Origin: Isoptericola sp. AK164
GTDB lineage: Bacteria; Actinomycetota; Actinomycetes; Actinomycetales; Cellulomonadaceae
Assembly (NCBI RefSeq): GCF_029643425.1
Contig: NZ_CP119106.1
Location: forward strand, 3,410,001-3,474,000
Direction of reading: 5' to 3'
Length of the DNA: 64,000 nucleotides
In this document: positions 34,366-43,472 of the stretch, piece after piece
Layout of the letters: the number at the start of each line of letters is the position of its first letter
Numbering within the stretch: position 1 is the stretch's first letter
Translations under genes and position numbers: made by a program
The notes under the pieces: model-generated
Seen by the model: the letters and a program-made list of their open reading frames with translations, nothing else
What the model was told of the DNA's origin: nothing
Databases searched by the model: none

Positions 34366-34989
34366 TCAGGCGATGGCGGCACGCAGCGCCGCGGCCGCGG
34401 CGGCGACGTCGTCGGCGCTGTAGATCGAGCTGCCCGCGACGGCGACCTGGGCACCGGAGTCCTGCACGGCCGCGATCGAGCTCTCCTTGACGCCACCGGC
34501 GACGGAGAAGGGCACCCCGGCCTCGCCACCGGCGCGCAGCAGGGTCTCCAGGGAGTAGCCCTCCTCGGCCTGCTCGTCCAGACCGGCGTGCATCTCGACG
34601 AAGGTCGCACCGAGGGCGACGACCTCGCGGGCGCGGGCCGGCTTGTCGGCGACGCCGATGAGATCGACGACGACGCCCTTGCCGTGGGTCTCGGCGGCCT
34701 GCACGGCACCGGCGATCGTGCTGTCACCGGCGGTGCCCAGCACGGTGACCAGGTCGGCGCCCGCCTTGAACGCGATCTCGGCCTCGAGCGCACCGGCGTC
34801 CATCGTCTTGAGGTCGGCGAACACGGTCTTGTCCGGGTGCGCGTCCTTGACGGCGGTGATGGCGGCGAGACCCTCGCTCTTGATGAGCGGGGTGCCCAGC
34901 TCGAGGATGTCGACGTGCGGCGCGGCGGCGGCCGCCCACTCCAGGGCCTGGGAGGTGGTCAGGGTGTCCATGGCGAACTGCAGCTTCAT
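34366..34989 (-). CDS. hxlA: 3-hexulose-6-phosphate synthase
   Basis: A 207-residue (beta/alpha)8 enzyme of the orotidine-phosphate decarboxylase superfamily that condenses formaldehyde with ribulose 5-phosphate to hexulose 6-phosphate. MKLQFAMDTLTTSQALEWA is the standard opening; ILELGTPLIKSEG, FADLKTMDAG (metal-site DxKxxD-like block) and FSVAGGVKESSIAA follow. ATG 34989. It precedes hxlB's 3' side by 65 bases, on the same strand, so hxlB-hxlA is one operon. The pair gives formaldehyde detoxification or assimilation by the ribulose monophosphate route. A keto-gulonate phosphate decarboxylase role is less likely given hxlB. Confidence 0.93.
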   Translation of the reverse strand: MKLQFAMDTLTTSQALEWAAAAAPHVDILELGTPLIKSEGLAAITAVKDAHPDKTVFADLKTMDAGALEAEIAFKAGADLVTVLGTAGDSTIAGAVQAAETHGKGVVVDLIGVADKPARAREVVALGATFVEMHAGLDEQAEEGYSLETLLRAGGEAGVPFSVAGGVKESSIAAVQDSGAQVAVAGSSIYSADDVAAAAAALRAAIA

Positions 34990-35054
34990 GGTCGTGCCTT
35001 TCGGTCGTGCGTCGGTGCGAGGTGGTGAGGTGGGAGGTCCGGGCCGCCGGCCGC

Positions 35055-35687
35055 TCACTCGAGGTTGGCGTGCCGCGGCCAGATGTCGGCCGCGGCGAGG
35101 CCGGAGCGCTGCCACAGGTCGTGGAACAGCGCGTCCCCGACCAGGGCCACGCCCTGCTCGAAGAGGCTCCCGGCGTACTGGGCCGAGGCCGTCCCGGAGT
35201 GGTCGGTCTTGGACGCGGCGCCGACGGTCAGGGTGACCGTGGCGAGGCGGCCGAGCGGGGACGAGGCGTTGTTGGTGATGGCGGCCACCCGGGCGCCGGC
35301 CCCGCAGGCCGACTCCGCGGCCCGCAGGACACCGGGTGTGCTGCCCGAGCCGCTCACGGACAGCAGCAGGTCGCCACGACCGATCGCCGGCGTCGTCGTC
35401 TCGCCCACGACGAAGGTGGGCTTGCCGAGGTGCATGAGGCGCATGGCCAGGCCGCGCACGGCGATGCCGGAGCGGCCGGCACCGTGCACGAAGACGCGAT
35501 CCGCCGCGGAGACCGCCTCGGCCAGCTCCTGGAGCCGGTCGGACTGCTCCTGCCGGATGCGGGTGAGGAGCGACTCCACCTCGCCGAGGACGAGGTCGAC
35601 GGCGGCGGCCGCCGTCGAACGGGTGTCGAGCATGGTTGCGGTGTCGGGCATGCCGCCATCGTGCGTCCGGGCGACGGGCTCTGACAT
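35055..35687 (-). CDS. hxlB: 6-phospho-3-hexuloisomerase
   Basis: A 210-residue SIS-domain isomerase converting hexulose 6-phosphate to fructose 6-phosphate. RVFVHGAGRSGIAVRGLAMR and SVSGSGSTPGVLRAAE are the sugar-phosphate binding motifs; the C-terminal SAQYAGSLFEQGVALVGDAL is typical of HxlB. The first ATG (35687) gives a 12-residue extension; ATG 35651 is an alternative start. It diverges from a HATPase-LuxR regulator by 58 bases that contain a CTACCC/GGGTAG dyad (35709-35736), suggesting direct control. Confidence 0.92.
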   Translation of the reverse strand: MSEPVARTHDGGMPDTATMLDTRSTAAAAVDLVLGEVESLLTRIRQEQSDRLQELAEAVSAADRVFVHGAGRSGIAVRGLAMRLMHLGKPTFVVGETTTPAIGRGDLLLSVSGSGSTPGVLRAAESACGAGARVAAITNNASSPLGRLATVTLTVGAASKTDHSGTASAQYAGSLFEQGVALVGDALFHDLWQRSGLAAADIWPRHANLE

Positions 35688-35745
35688 CGCCCCGGGTGGG
35701 TGGCCGACCTACCCGTCCGGGCAGGTTCAGGGGTAGCGTGCCGGG

Positions 35746-36579
35746 GTGGACACCGCCCCGGCGCCGACCGACTCCCTGGTGCACGAGTACCGCCGCGCCC
35801 TGGCCGAGCAGTCCGACCGGCACGCCGTGCAGCTCGAGTCGATCCTCGCCGTGCTGCGTTCCCGTCGGCTCGACGACGCCACGGCCCGGGCGACCGCCGT
35901 CGACGTCGCCTCCGGAGCCCTGGTCACGTTGCGCTCCACCGCCGAGGCCCGGGTCGGCAACATGCTGGAACCCGTGGTCGGCGCGTTCGCGCTGCTGCGC
36001 GACGACCTGCGGCCGCTGATCCGGTTCGGTCAGCTCGACGTCGAGTTCGTCGAACCGCCGCCGACCGGGCGTGCGCTGCCGGAGGTCGTCGCGCACGAGG
36101 CCCGCGCCATCGTGCGCAACGCCGTCCTCGGCCTGTTGGACCGCGGGGACGCCCGGCGGGTGCGCATCCACTGGGACTGCGACGGGCGCAACCTGCTCAT
36201 GGGGATCCGGGACGACGGCTCCGGCGACCGGGACGTCCACGACGACGGCCTGCGGCCCATCGCCGAGCGGGTGAGCGCCCTGCACGGCACGTTCCTCGTG
36301 GACGCGACCCGCGGGTGGGGGTCGAACCTGGCGATCACGCTGCCCCTGGACCCGCCCACGCCGGAGCTCGGCCTGGACGCCGACGTCGCCCTGACCCGCC
36401 GCGAGCGCGACGTGCTCGCGCTCGTCGCCGCCGGCCGCCGCAACGGCGAGATCGCCGAGCAGCTGTCCATCAGCGCGAACACCGTGAAGTTCCACGTCGC
36501 GAACCTGCTGCGCAAGGTGGGCGCGGCCAACCGGGCGGAGCTGGCGGCGCTGGCGGGCGGTGCGGCCGGGCGGTCCTGA
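35746..36579 (+). CDS. HATPase-LuxR fusion regulator beside hxlBA
   Basis: A 277-residue protein with an unusual domain order. Residues about 20-90 are helical and lack a phosphoacceptor His motif. Residues about 110-205 look like a degenerate GHKL ATPase (AHEARAIVRNAVLGLLDRGD as N box, LMGIRDDGSGDRDVHDDGLR as G1, AERVSALHGTFLVDATRGWG as G2). Residues about 212-270 are a LuxR helix-turn-helix (LTRRERDVLALVAAGRRNGE, then SANTVKFHVANLLRKVGA). It thus resembles a sensor kinase fused directly to a DNA-binding domain. GTG start at 35746. Divergent position implies control of formaldehyde fixation. Confidence 0.85.
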   Translation: MDTAPAPTDSLVHEYRRALAEQSDRHAVQLESILAVLRSRRLDDATARATAVDVASGALVTLRSTAEARVGNMLEPVVGAFALLRDDLRPLIRFGQLDVEFVEPPPTGRALPEVVAHEARAIVRNAVLGLLDRGDARRVRIHWDCDGRNLLMGIRDDGSGDRDVHDDGLRPIAERVSALHGTFLVDATRGWGSNLAITLPLDPPTPELGLDADVALTRRERDVLALVAAGRRNGEIAEQLSISANTVKFHVANLLRKVGAANRAELAALAGGAAGRS

Positions 36580-36691
36580 CGCACGCGGGGACGACGCGGC
36601 GTCACCGCGACGGAGTGACGGACGCCGGACCAGCCACGGCCGCGACGGACGCCGGCCGGCTCGACACGTCCTCGTCCAGGGCAAGGAGACG

Positions 36692-36922
36692 GTGGCGCCC
36701 GTGATCCGCACCGACGTGCAGCCCGCCTGGTGCGCCGCCGCGGAGCCGACCGGCTACCGCCCGCCGTGGGAGCACACGCTGGGCAACCCGTGGGGCCGGT
36801 TCCCGCAGGACCGACGGCGGACGGCCCGTGGCCCCCTCCCGTGCGGACGGGAGGGGGCCACGGGCTCCACGGCGGCCGGGCCGCCGCAGCTCGGGATCAG
36901 CGCAGGCCGTAGGCCCGGGTGA
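36692..36922 (+). CDS. Possible small ORF, doubtful
   Basis: A 76-codon frame with GTG at 36692 after AAGGAG (36683-36688). It encodes IRTDVQPAWCAAAEPTGYRP and PPWEHTLGNPWGRFP, which look protein-like, but the last third runs through a terminator stem and overlaps the convergent protease gene by 26 bases. It could be the truncated 3' part of an older gene. The rest of the 36580-36896 gap contains nothing else that I can recognise apart from the hairpin. Confidence 0.2.
   Translation: MAPVIRTDVQPAWCAAAEPTGYRPPWEHTLGNPWGRFPQDRRRTARGPLPCGREGATGSTAAGPPQLGISAGRRPG
36825..36864 (-). terminator. Strong terminator of the subtilase gene
   Basis: A perfect 18-bp stem (CCCGTGGCCCCCTCCCGT with its complement) and a GCGG loop, located 33 bases beyond the stop codon of the minus-strand protease gene. 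Confidence 0.75.
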
Positions 36923-39900
36923 TCTCCTGCTCCAGCACGTTGCCGGCCGTGTCGGTGACCTCGACCCGCACGGAGACGTACTCCGCCTCGGCCGGCAGCC
37001 GGTTGACGACGGCGCGCAGCCCGTCCTTGCCGTGCCGGCGCACCGGGACCTCGCGCCACGTCTCGCCGTCGTCGGTCGAGACCCAGAAGCGGGTCTCGGC
37101 GATCGGGGCAGCCGTGGTACCCGGCTGGTGGTCGACGGTGACATCGACGTGGTGGGCGGAGGCCTTCGCGCGGTTGAGCAGGTCCACGTCGGGCTGCAGG
37201 CGCGCCCGCAGCAGCGGCAGGACCTCGGTCTCGCCGTCCTGCGGCGTGCTCTGCACGGTCCAGGCCGTCGAGGTCTCGGTGGACATCGTCCACCAGTCGG
37301 CGTCCCTGGCCACGTCGAGCTCGATCCTCAGCTCGGACGGCTCGGTGCCCACGTCGAAGGTGCCGCGGGCCCGGCTGCTCTGCGCCGTCAGCTCACCGTC
37401 CGTGTACAGCCGGAACGACGAGGTGTCCGTGCGGTAGTAGACCTCGCCCCAGCGCGCGTCCGAGTCGGTCCACTCCGGCACGTAGAGGTTCAGCGCGTCC
37501 CCGGTGCGGGTGGCCGTGTCCGGCCCGTAGAGCGCGAACCCGGGGGCCATGACCTGCGTGAGGAAGTCCTCGTCGATGGTCGAGCCCGCCTCGTACGGGT
37601 GACGGGAGTCGGCGAGGTAGGCGCTGTACGGGCGCGTCGGCGTCGAGTTGATGTAGTAGTTGTGAGCCCACAGCGTGTCGCCAGCGGTCACCATCTCGGT
37701 GCGCACCAGGGGCGCCTCGAGCATGCGGAGCAGGCCGAACGCCGTGGACTCCCAGGGACGCCAGCGGTGACGCGTGTCGGCGATGCCGACACCCTCCACC
37801 TGTGCCCGGTACGTGGCCGTGACCGTCGCCGAGTTCTCCGGCGTGACGGCGTAGTCCAGCTCGGACGGGACACCGCCCGTCTCCGGGAACATCGTCTCGT
37901 AGAGGTAGGGGCTGGCCGCGATCGCCACCACGTCCAGGTCGACGCTGCCGTCGACCATGAGCGCCTTCGCGGCCTCGGCCTCCTCGAAGGTCGTCGTCAG
38001 GTGCGGGACCGCACCGGGGACGCCGTTGGTCATGACGAGCCCCGGCTGGTTGCCGGCGAGCACGATGGCCGCGGCCCCCGCCTCGCCGGCCGCCGCGATC
38101 TGCGCGCCGAACGAGTAGCCGTCCTGGGTGACCAGCGCGACCTTGCCCTCGACGTCGACCGCGGCGAAGTCCTCCGCGGTGCCGGAGCCGACGTCGACCA
38201 GCTCCGTCTCGAGGGCCCCGTCGAGACGCTCGCTGTACCGCGCGTAGTAGGCGGTGAGGTCGAGGCTGCCGCCGGCGGTCATCCGGATCTCCGGGGCCCG
38301 GAGCGTCTGTGCGTGGTAGAACTCGAACCCGCCGACCTCGACGTCCTCCGTCGGGGTGACCGAGAGCGACTCGACCGGGGCCGACATGCTCCAGGTGTGC
38401 GGGTACGGGCTGCCCTTGGCGTCCGTGCGCAGGTAGGAGACCTGCGTCCCGTGCACCTCGCTCTCCTGCGGGGTGTCCACGTCGACGGGAACGGCGGTGC
38501 GAGCGTCGAAGCTCACGTCGGTGTCCTCGGTGACCAGGACCTCGGGCGCCAGCGTCGCGGTCGCCTCGACGGCGTACCGGCCGGACTCGTCGTAGGAGTA
38601 CGTGAGGCCCGAGACGCTGTAGTGGCCCACCGGGACACGGAACGTCGCCGTGCCGGCGGCGTCGTAGCGGACGGCGGGCTCGTAGAAGCGCGCCTGGTCG
38701 TCGACGTTGATGACGTCGATGCTGCTCAGGCCACCGGCCGGCCGGCCGTTGCGGTCGGTCGTGGAGACCACGAGGTCGTAGCGCTCGGCCTCCTTGGTGA
38801 AGGCCACCCCCGCACGGAGCTCCGTGCCGTCGGCATCCGTCGCCGTGAGGTGGCCCGCGTACACGCCAGGCTCGCCGAGCGTCGGGTCCACGGTCACGGA
38901 GAGCTGCGCGGTCCCGCCGGCCGGGACGGTCACGGCGTCGTCGTGCAAGGTGAGCATACCGGCCGCCGGGGCGTCGCCGTTCTCGTCGGTGACCTGGAGG
39001 TCCGCCGCGAGGGTCACGTCGGCGTCACCGACGTTCGTGTACGTGACCGAGCGGGTCACCGGAGCGGTGGCGTCCTGCGGATAGTCGAAGAATCCCAGGC
39101 TGAGCGAGCCGGTGTCCGCGAGGACCGTCGTCGACATCGCGTACGGCAGGTCGACGCGGCCGGTCCCCTGGTCGAACACCGTGCCTTCCGCGAGGTAGGC
39201 CGTCGAGGCCAGGAGGCCCTTGACGTCCTGTCCGGTGAGGTCCGGGCGCTGCTGGAGCAGCAGGGCCGCGGCGCCCGCGACGTGCGGCGTTGCCATGGAC
39301 GTGCCGCTGAGAGCGGTGTAGTGGTCGTCGACGACGTAACCGCGGCTCGTGCCGGCGGCGCGGCCCGCGACGATGCCCACACCGGGCGCGGTCACGTCCG
39401 GCTTGAGGGCGTTGTCGCCCGCGCGCGGGCCACGGCTGGAGAAGCCCGCCACGACGTCGGCGTCGTTCACGGCGCCGACGGTGAGCGCCGAGCTCGCGGC
39501 GCCGGGCGCGGTGATCGTGTTGGAGCCGGAGCCGTCGTTGCCGGCCGCGACGACGAACAGGGTGTCGTGCTCGGCGCTCAGCTCGTCGACCGCTTGGCTG
39601 GCCGGGTCGGTGCCGTCGGTGTAGAGGCGGCGCGTGCCGATGCTCATGTTGACGACGTCGGCGTCGTTCGCGACGGCCCACTCCATGCCGGCGATGATGT
39701 CCGAGATGGTGCCGGAGTTGTAGTTGTTGATGACCTTGCCGCTGATGATCTCGGCGTCGTAGGCGACGCCACGGTACGTGCCGTCCGAGGCGGCGCCGGT
39801 GCCGGCGATCGTCGTCGCGACGTGGGTGCCGTGGCCGTGGCGGTCGGTCGCGGTGGGCGAGGTGCTGAAGTTCTTCTCCGCCACGACCTTGCCGGCCAGG

Positions 39901-40641
39901 TCGGGGTGGGTGCTGTCCACGCCCGAGTCGAGCACGGCGACCGTCATGCCCTCGCCGGTGTAGCCGGCCTCCCACAGCTCGGGGGCACCGATCTGCGGGG
40001 TGCTGACGTCGAGCAGACCTTCGACCTCGTGGTCGAGCCAGATCTTCTCGATGCCGCCGGTCCGGGCGCGGGAGCGCTCTGCGGCCGCGGCCTGCCGGTC
40101 CAGCGCCGCGAGGAGCGCCCTGGCGTCGTCCGTGTCGATGTCCGCGCTCACGGCACCGATCGACGCAAGCGTGCGCTCGACTTCGATGCCGGGGGAGGGT
40201 GCTGCGGCTGCGGGCGGTCGGGACGGTGTCGCCGTAGTCGACGATCACCGGGATGCCGTCGTTGCTCGTGTCGTCGTAGCCCGCGGCGACGAGCTCCTGG
40301 ACGTCGAAGAGCGCCGGGTCGAGGAGGTCCGGGACGAGCGCGGCGACGTCCGACGGGACCACGTAGGTGTGGCCGTCGTACTCCTGCTTGCTGAAGGTCG
40401 GGACGACGCCGTCGGCACGCTCCGCCGGGTCGACGTCGGCGGCGATCGCGCCGTCCGGGTAGGTCGTCACGTGCACCCGGTCACCGGTGAGCAGCGTGAC
40501 GACGGCGCTCTCCGTCCCGGGCTCGGGCGGCGCGGCGGTGGTCGACGGGTCGGCGTCGTCCGCCTGGGCGGACAGTGCGACCAGGGGGGCCAGCAGCGCC
40601 CCGGCGCACGCGCCCGCCAGATATCGCCTGAACTTGTTCAC
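36897..40641 (-). pseudogene. Secreted S8 subtilisin-like protease with a frameshift
   Basis: A giant exported subtilase (about 1,247 codons) split by one frameshift. The N-terminal piece (GTG 40641) has a signal peptide (YLAGACAGALLAPLVALSAQ) and a propeptide start ending VIVDYGDTVPTA; the frame must skip one base at about 40191-40195, a run of five C on the coding strand, to continue as LPGIEVERTLASIGAV. Catalytic Asp (VAVLDSGVD, near 39928), His (HGHGTHVA, near 39832) and Ser (GTSMATPHVAG, near 39298) are present, then a PA-like insert (GKVALVTQDGYSFGAQIAAA) and several beta-sandwich domains. Everything after the shift is intact, so this is either a recent inactivating indel or a homopolymer sequencing error. 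Confidence 0.85.
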
Positions 40642-40672
40642 TGAGCAGCTCCTCGTGCCTCGTGGGCCAGAG

Positions 40673-40696
40673 ATGACGTCGATGTGGTGACGTCAT
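40673..40696. promoter_or_regulatory. ATGACGTC dyad near the subtilase start
   Basis: ATGACGTC (40673-40680) and GACGTCAT (40689-40696) form a perfect 8-8-8 inverted repeat 32 bases upstream of the protease GTG. It is a good operator candidate for the protease gene or for both divergent genes. The regulator is unknown. Confidence 0.45.
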
Positions 40697-40880
40697 GACT
40701 TTCTTGCGGGGGATCACGAGGGATACTCCAGGAGCGACGGCGTCACGGGCAAGGAGATCCATGGCGGGGTCATGCCAGTGGCGCAAAGCCACCACGGCGG
40801 CCCCGGCCGCCACTTCTGATGGCTCGGACGCCGAAGAGGGGTATTGCCACGTCGGCTTCTGCTGTTATCTTTCATAAGTA

Positions 40881-40946
40881 CGGGGCGGGCGCCGAACGGG
40901 AACCGCCGGCGCTCGCCCCGACTCCAGGTGTCCGACGGTGGACACC
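40881..40946 (+). promoter_or_regulatory. Structured leader of the sugar-isomerase-like gene
   Basis: Two stems lie in the 5' leader: a 14-bp stem 40881-40894/40907-40920 with one G-U wobble, and GGTGTCC/GGACACC at 40927-40946 with a 6-base loop. TTGCCA (40844) and TATCTT (40866) are a possible promoter. The other bases of the 331-base gap to the protease show no gene. No known riboswitch class is matched. Confidence 0.4.
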
Positions 40947-40972
40947 GCCCCCTTTCGAGAGGATTCCCGACG

Positions 40973-41923
40973 ATGCGACGCTCTCTCCTGACCCGAGCCG
41001 CCACGACCGCAGCGGCCGCAGGACTCGCCCTCCCCCTCGTGGCGGCCGCGCCGGCCGTCGCCGACGCACCGCACGGCACGGCTGCCGGCGCCTCGGACCA
41101 GTGCTCCGGCCGCTCCGTGCCGGCCGGCAAGATCTCGTTCCAGCTCTACAGCTACAGCGGCTGGCAGCAGGAGATCGGGATCGACGCCGTCCTCGGCGAG
41201 CTCGCCGACATCGGCTACAAGAACGTGGAGCCGTTCGGCGGCAGCTACGAGGGCCGCACCGCCGAGGAGTTCCGCGCGCTGCTCAAGGAGCACGGTCTCA
41301 AGGCGCCGAGCTCCCACGGCAGCACCGACCCCGAGGCCTTCGAGGAGACCTTCGACTTCGCGAAGACCATCGGCCAGAAGTACACCGGCTCGGGCGGCTT
41401 CGCCGGACCCGGCGTCCCGTTCTTCGGCGGCAGCACGTCGTGGGAGAGCGCCATGGAGACCGCCGAGGCGATGAACGCCGCCGGCGAGGCCTCCGTCAAG
41501 GCCGGCACCGGCAAGCACTTCGGCCACAACCACTGGAACGAGTTCGCGCTCGACGTCACCGACCCGGCCACCGGCGAGACGATGAGCTGGTGGGAGGCCG
41601 TGGCCCAGAACACCGACCCGCGGTACGTCGCGTTCCAGGTGGACGTCTACTGGGCGACCGACGGCGGCGCCGACGTCGTCGAGCTGCTCGAGGAGTACGG
41701 CGACCGCATCGACCTGCTGCACATCAAGGACGGCGACCTGTCCGGTCCCACCCCGGCGTTCGGCACCCAGACCGTCGTCGGCGAGGGTGACATCGACTGG
41801 CCGTCGGTCCTGGAGGCGGCCCAGGGCAAGGTCAAGTACTACGTCATCGAGATGGACGGTGCACCGACCGACGCGAGCTTCGCGCGGGAGAGCTTCGAGT
41901 ACCTGACCTGCGCGGACTTCTGA
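40973..41923 (+). CDS. Secreted xylose-isomerase-like TIM-barrel protein
   Basis: A 316-residue exported protein. MRRSLLTRAATTAAAAGLAL then PLVAAAPAVA forms a signal peptide. The mature domain is a sugar-phosphate isomerase/AP-endonuclease-2 fold: FQLYSYSGWQQEIGIDAVLG, GYKNVEPFGGSYEGRTAEEF, KHFGHNHWNEFAL (metal His/Asn/Glu region), VAFQVDVYWATDGGADVVEL and LLHIKDGDL with acidic metal ligands and YYVIEMDGAP. Most relatives are cytosolic; an extracytoplasmic version implies work on a polyol or sugar released outside. GAGAGGA at 40957 is the ribosome site. Substrate unknown. Confidence 0.85.
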   Translation: MRRSLLTRAATTAAAAGLALPLVAAAPAVADAPHGTAAGASDQCSGRSVPAGKISFQLYSYSGWQQEIGIDAVLGELADIGYKNVEPFGGSYEGRTAEEFRALLKEHGLKAPSSHGSTDPEAFEETFDFAKTIGQKYTGSGGFAGPGVPFFGGSTSWESAMETAEAMNAAGEASVKAGTGKHFGHNHWNEFALDVTDPATGETMSWWEAVAQNTDPRYVAFQVDVYWATDGGADVVELLEEYGDRIDLLHIKDGDLSGPTPAFGTQTVVGEGDIDWPSVLEAAQGKVKYYVIEMDGAPTDASFARESFEYLTCADF

Positions 41924-41936
41924 CAGGTCCGGTCCC

Positions 41937-41997
41937 GGCACGACGACGGCGCGTGGCCTCTCCCGCTCGGGGAGAGGCCACGCGCCGTCGTCGTGCC
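41937..41997. terminator. Bidirectional terminator, 28-bp perfect stem
   Basis: Two 28-base arms (41937-41964 and 41970-41997) are exact reverse complements, separated by a 5-base loop (GCTCG). It lies between the convergent isomerase-like and alcohol dehydrogenase genes, 13 bases past the first stop and 17 before the second. Confidence 0.8.
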
Positions 41998-42014
41998 CGT
42001 CGAGTCCGTCGCGC

Positions 42015-43037
42015 TCAGGGACGCAGCATGGCCTTGACGGCGCGGCGCTCGTCCATCGCCGCGAAACCCTCGGCCGCCTCCTCCAGCGGCAGGGTGAGGT
42101 CGAAGACCTTGCCCGGGTCGATCTCACGACGCCAGATGAGGTCGATGAGCTCGGGCAGGTACTGACGCACCGGGGCCGGTCCGCCGTGCAGGTGGACCGC
42201 GGAGAAGAACAGCAGCTCGCCGGGCAGCGAGACGTCGTGCGTGACGCCGACGAACCCGACGTGCCCGCCGGCCCGGGTCGACTGGATCGCCTGAAGCATC
42301 GACTCCTGGGTCCCGACGGCCTCGACCACGCTGTGCGCGCCCAGCCCGTCGGTCATCTCCTTGATCCTCGCCACGCCCTCGTCACCGCGCTCGGCGACGA
42401 TGTCGGTCGCGCCGAACTCCCGGGCCAGCCGCTGCCGCGACTCGTGCCGGGACATGGCGATGATGCGCTCCGCCCCGAGCTGCTGGGCGGCGAGGACCGC
42501 GCTCAGCCCGACCGCGCCGTCACCGACCACCACGACGGTCTTGCCCGGTCCCGCCTCGGCCGCCACGGCCCCGAACCAGCCGGTCCCCAGCACGTCCGAG
42601 GCCGCCAGCAGCGACGGGACCAGGTCCTCGTCGGGCTGACCCGGCGTCGCCACCAGGGTGCCGTCGGCCTGCGGGACCCGCAGGTACTCGGCCTGGGCGC
42701 CGTTCATCCCCACGTACTCCGCGTGCACGCACCGGCTCTGGTAGCCGGCCTGGCAGATCGGGCAGGTGTTGTCCGAGGCCCAGAAGGACCCGACGACGAA
42801 GTCGCCGACCTCCACGTTCCTCACGTCGGCACCGATCTCCTCGACGACACCGACGTACTCGTGCCCCATGGGCATGGGGCCCGGAGCGGTCTCGATGCCA
42901 CGGTACGGCCACATGTCCGACCCGCAGACGCAGGCGGCCGTGACCTTGATGATCGCGTCGGTCGGCGCCAGCAGCGTCGGCTTCTCCCGCTCCTCCACCC
43001 GGACGTCCCCGGGTCCGTGCAGTACTGCTCCACGCAT
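42015..43037 (-). CDS. Zinc-dependent alcohol dehydrogenase
   Basis: Medium-chain dehydrogenase of 340 residues. Catalytic zinc ligands are Cys in TAACVCGSDMW and His-Glu in MGHEYVGVVE; the structural zinc loop appears as NTCPICQAGYQSRC, with the usual Cys quartet partly altered. The NAD(P)-binding Rossmann motif is VVVVGDGAVGLSAVLAAQ. Oxidises an alcohol or threonine-like substrate, or reduces an aldehyde. It is last in the operon 43844-42015 after CMD and DUF2255 genes, all probably controlled by the divergent XRE regulator. Substrate unknown. Confidence 0.9.
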   Translation of the reverse strand: MRGAVLHGPGDVRVEEREKPTLLAPTDAIIKVTAACVCGSDMWPYRGIETAPGPMPMGHEYVGVVEEIGADVRNVEVGDFVVGSFWASDNTCPICQAGYQSRCVHAEYVGMNGAQAEYLRVPQADGTLVATPGQPDEDLVPSLLAASDVLGTGWFGAVAAEAGPGKTVVVVGDGAVGLSAVLAAQQLGAERIIAMSRHESRQRLAREFGATDIVAERGDEGVARIKEMTDGLGAHSVVEAVGTQESMLQAIQSTRAGGHVGFVGVTHDVSLPGELLFFSAVHLHGGPAPVRQYLPELIDLIWRREIDPGKVFDLTLPLEEAAEGFAAMDERRAVKAMLRP

Positions 43038-43101
43038 GATCGAGCTCCTCGTTCGGACGATGGCCGCCGGGCGGCCGGGGGTCGGGTCCTCGGGACCCGG
43101 G

Positions 43102-43428
43102 TCAGGACTCCCCGCGGAAGACCTGCTTCGCGACGGCCATGGCGGCCATGGCCTGCGGCCAGCCGGCGTAGAACGCGAGGTGGGTGAGGGCCTCGACGAC
43201 CTCCTCCTCGGAGTTGCCGTTCTCCTTGGCCAGCCAGATGTGGAAGGTGAGCTGCTCGGTGTTCCCGTTCGTGGCCAGCACGGAGACGGTCACCAGGCTG
43301 CGCTCCTTGGGCGACAGCCCGGGTCGCTTCCACACGTCTCCGAACAGCACGTCGTCGGTGTAGTGCACGAGGCCCGGGGCGAAGTCGCCGAACATGCGCT
43401 CGGCGCCGGAGGGTTCGCGGTCCGTCAT
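43102..43428 (-). CDS. Carboxymuconolactone decarboxylase-like protein (PcaC type)
   Basis: A 108-residue CMD-family protein (LVHYTDDVLFGDVWKRPGLS; RSLVTVSVLATNGNTEQLTF; HIWLAKENGNSEEEVVEALT). It lacks the CxxC of the AhpD branch, so redox relay is unlikely and it sits with PcaC-like proteins. It is between the DUF2255 and alcohol dehydrogenase genes. Aromatic catabolic genes are not nearby, so decarboxylase activity should not be assumed; such short CMD proteins often accompany aldehyde or quinone stress operons. Confidence 0.88.
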   Translation of the reverse strand: MTDREPSGAERMFGDFAPGLVHYTDDVLFGDVWKRPGLSPKERSLVTVSVLATNGNTEQLTFHIWLAKENGNSEEEVVEALTHLAFYAGWPQAMAAMAVAKQVFRGES

Positions 43429-43472
43429 GAGATCTCCTTCAGGTGCGTGGGTGGGGTTGCGTGAGCTGCGGT

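Noticed and set aside
40820-40972. Possible c-di-AMP (ydaO-type) or other known riboswitch before the secreted isomerase-like gene.
   Set aside because: The stems are real, but the conserved core sequences of ydaO or other classes that I know are not present, and cell-wall hydrolase genes that usually follow ydaO are absent.
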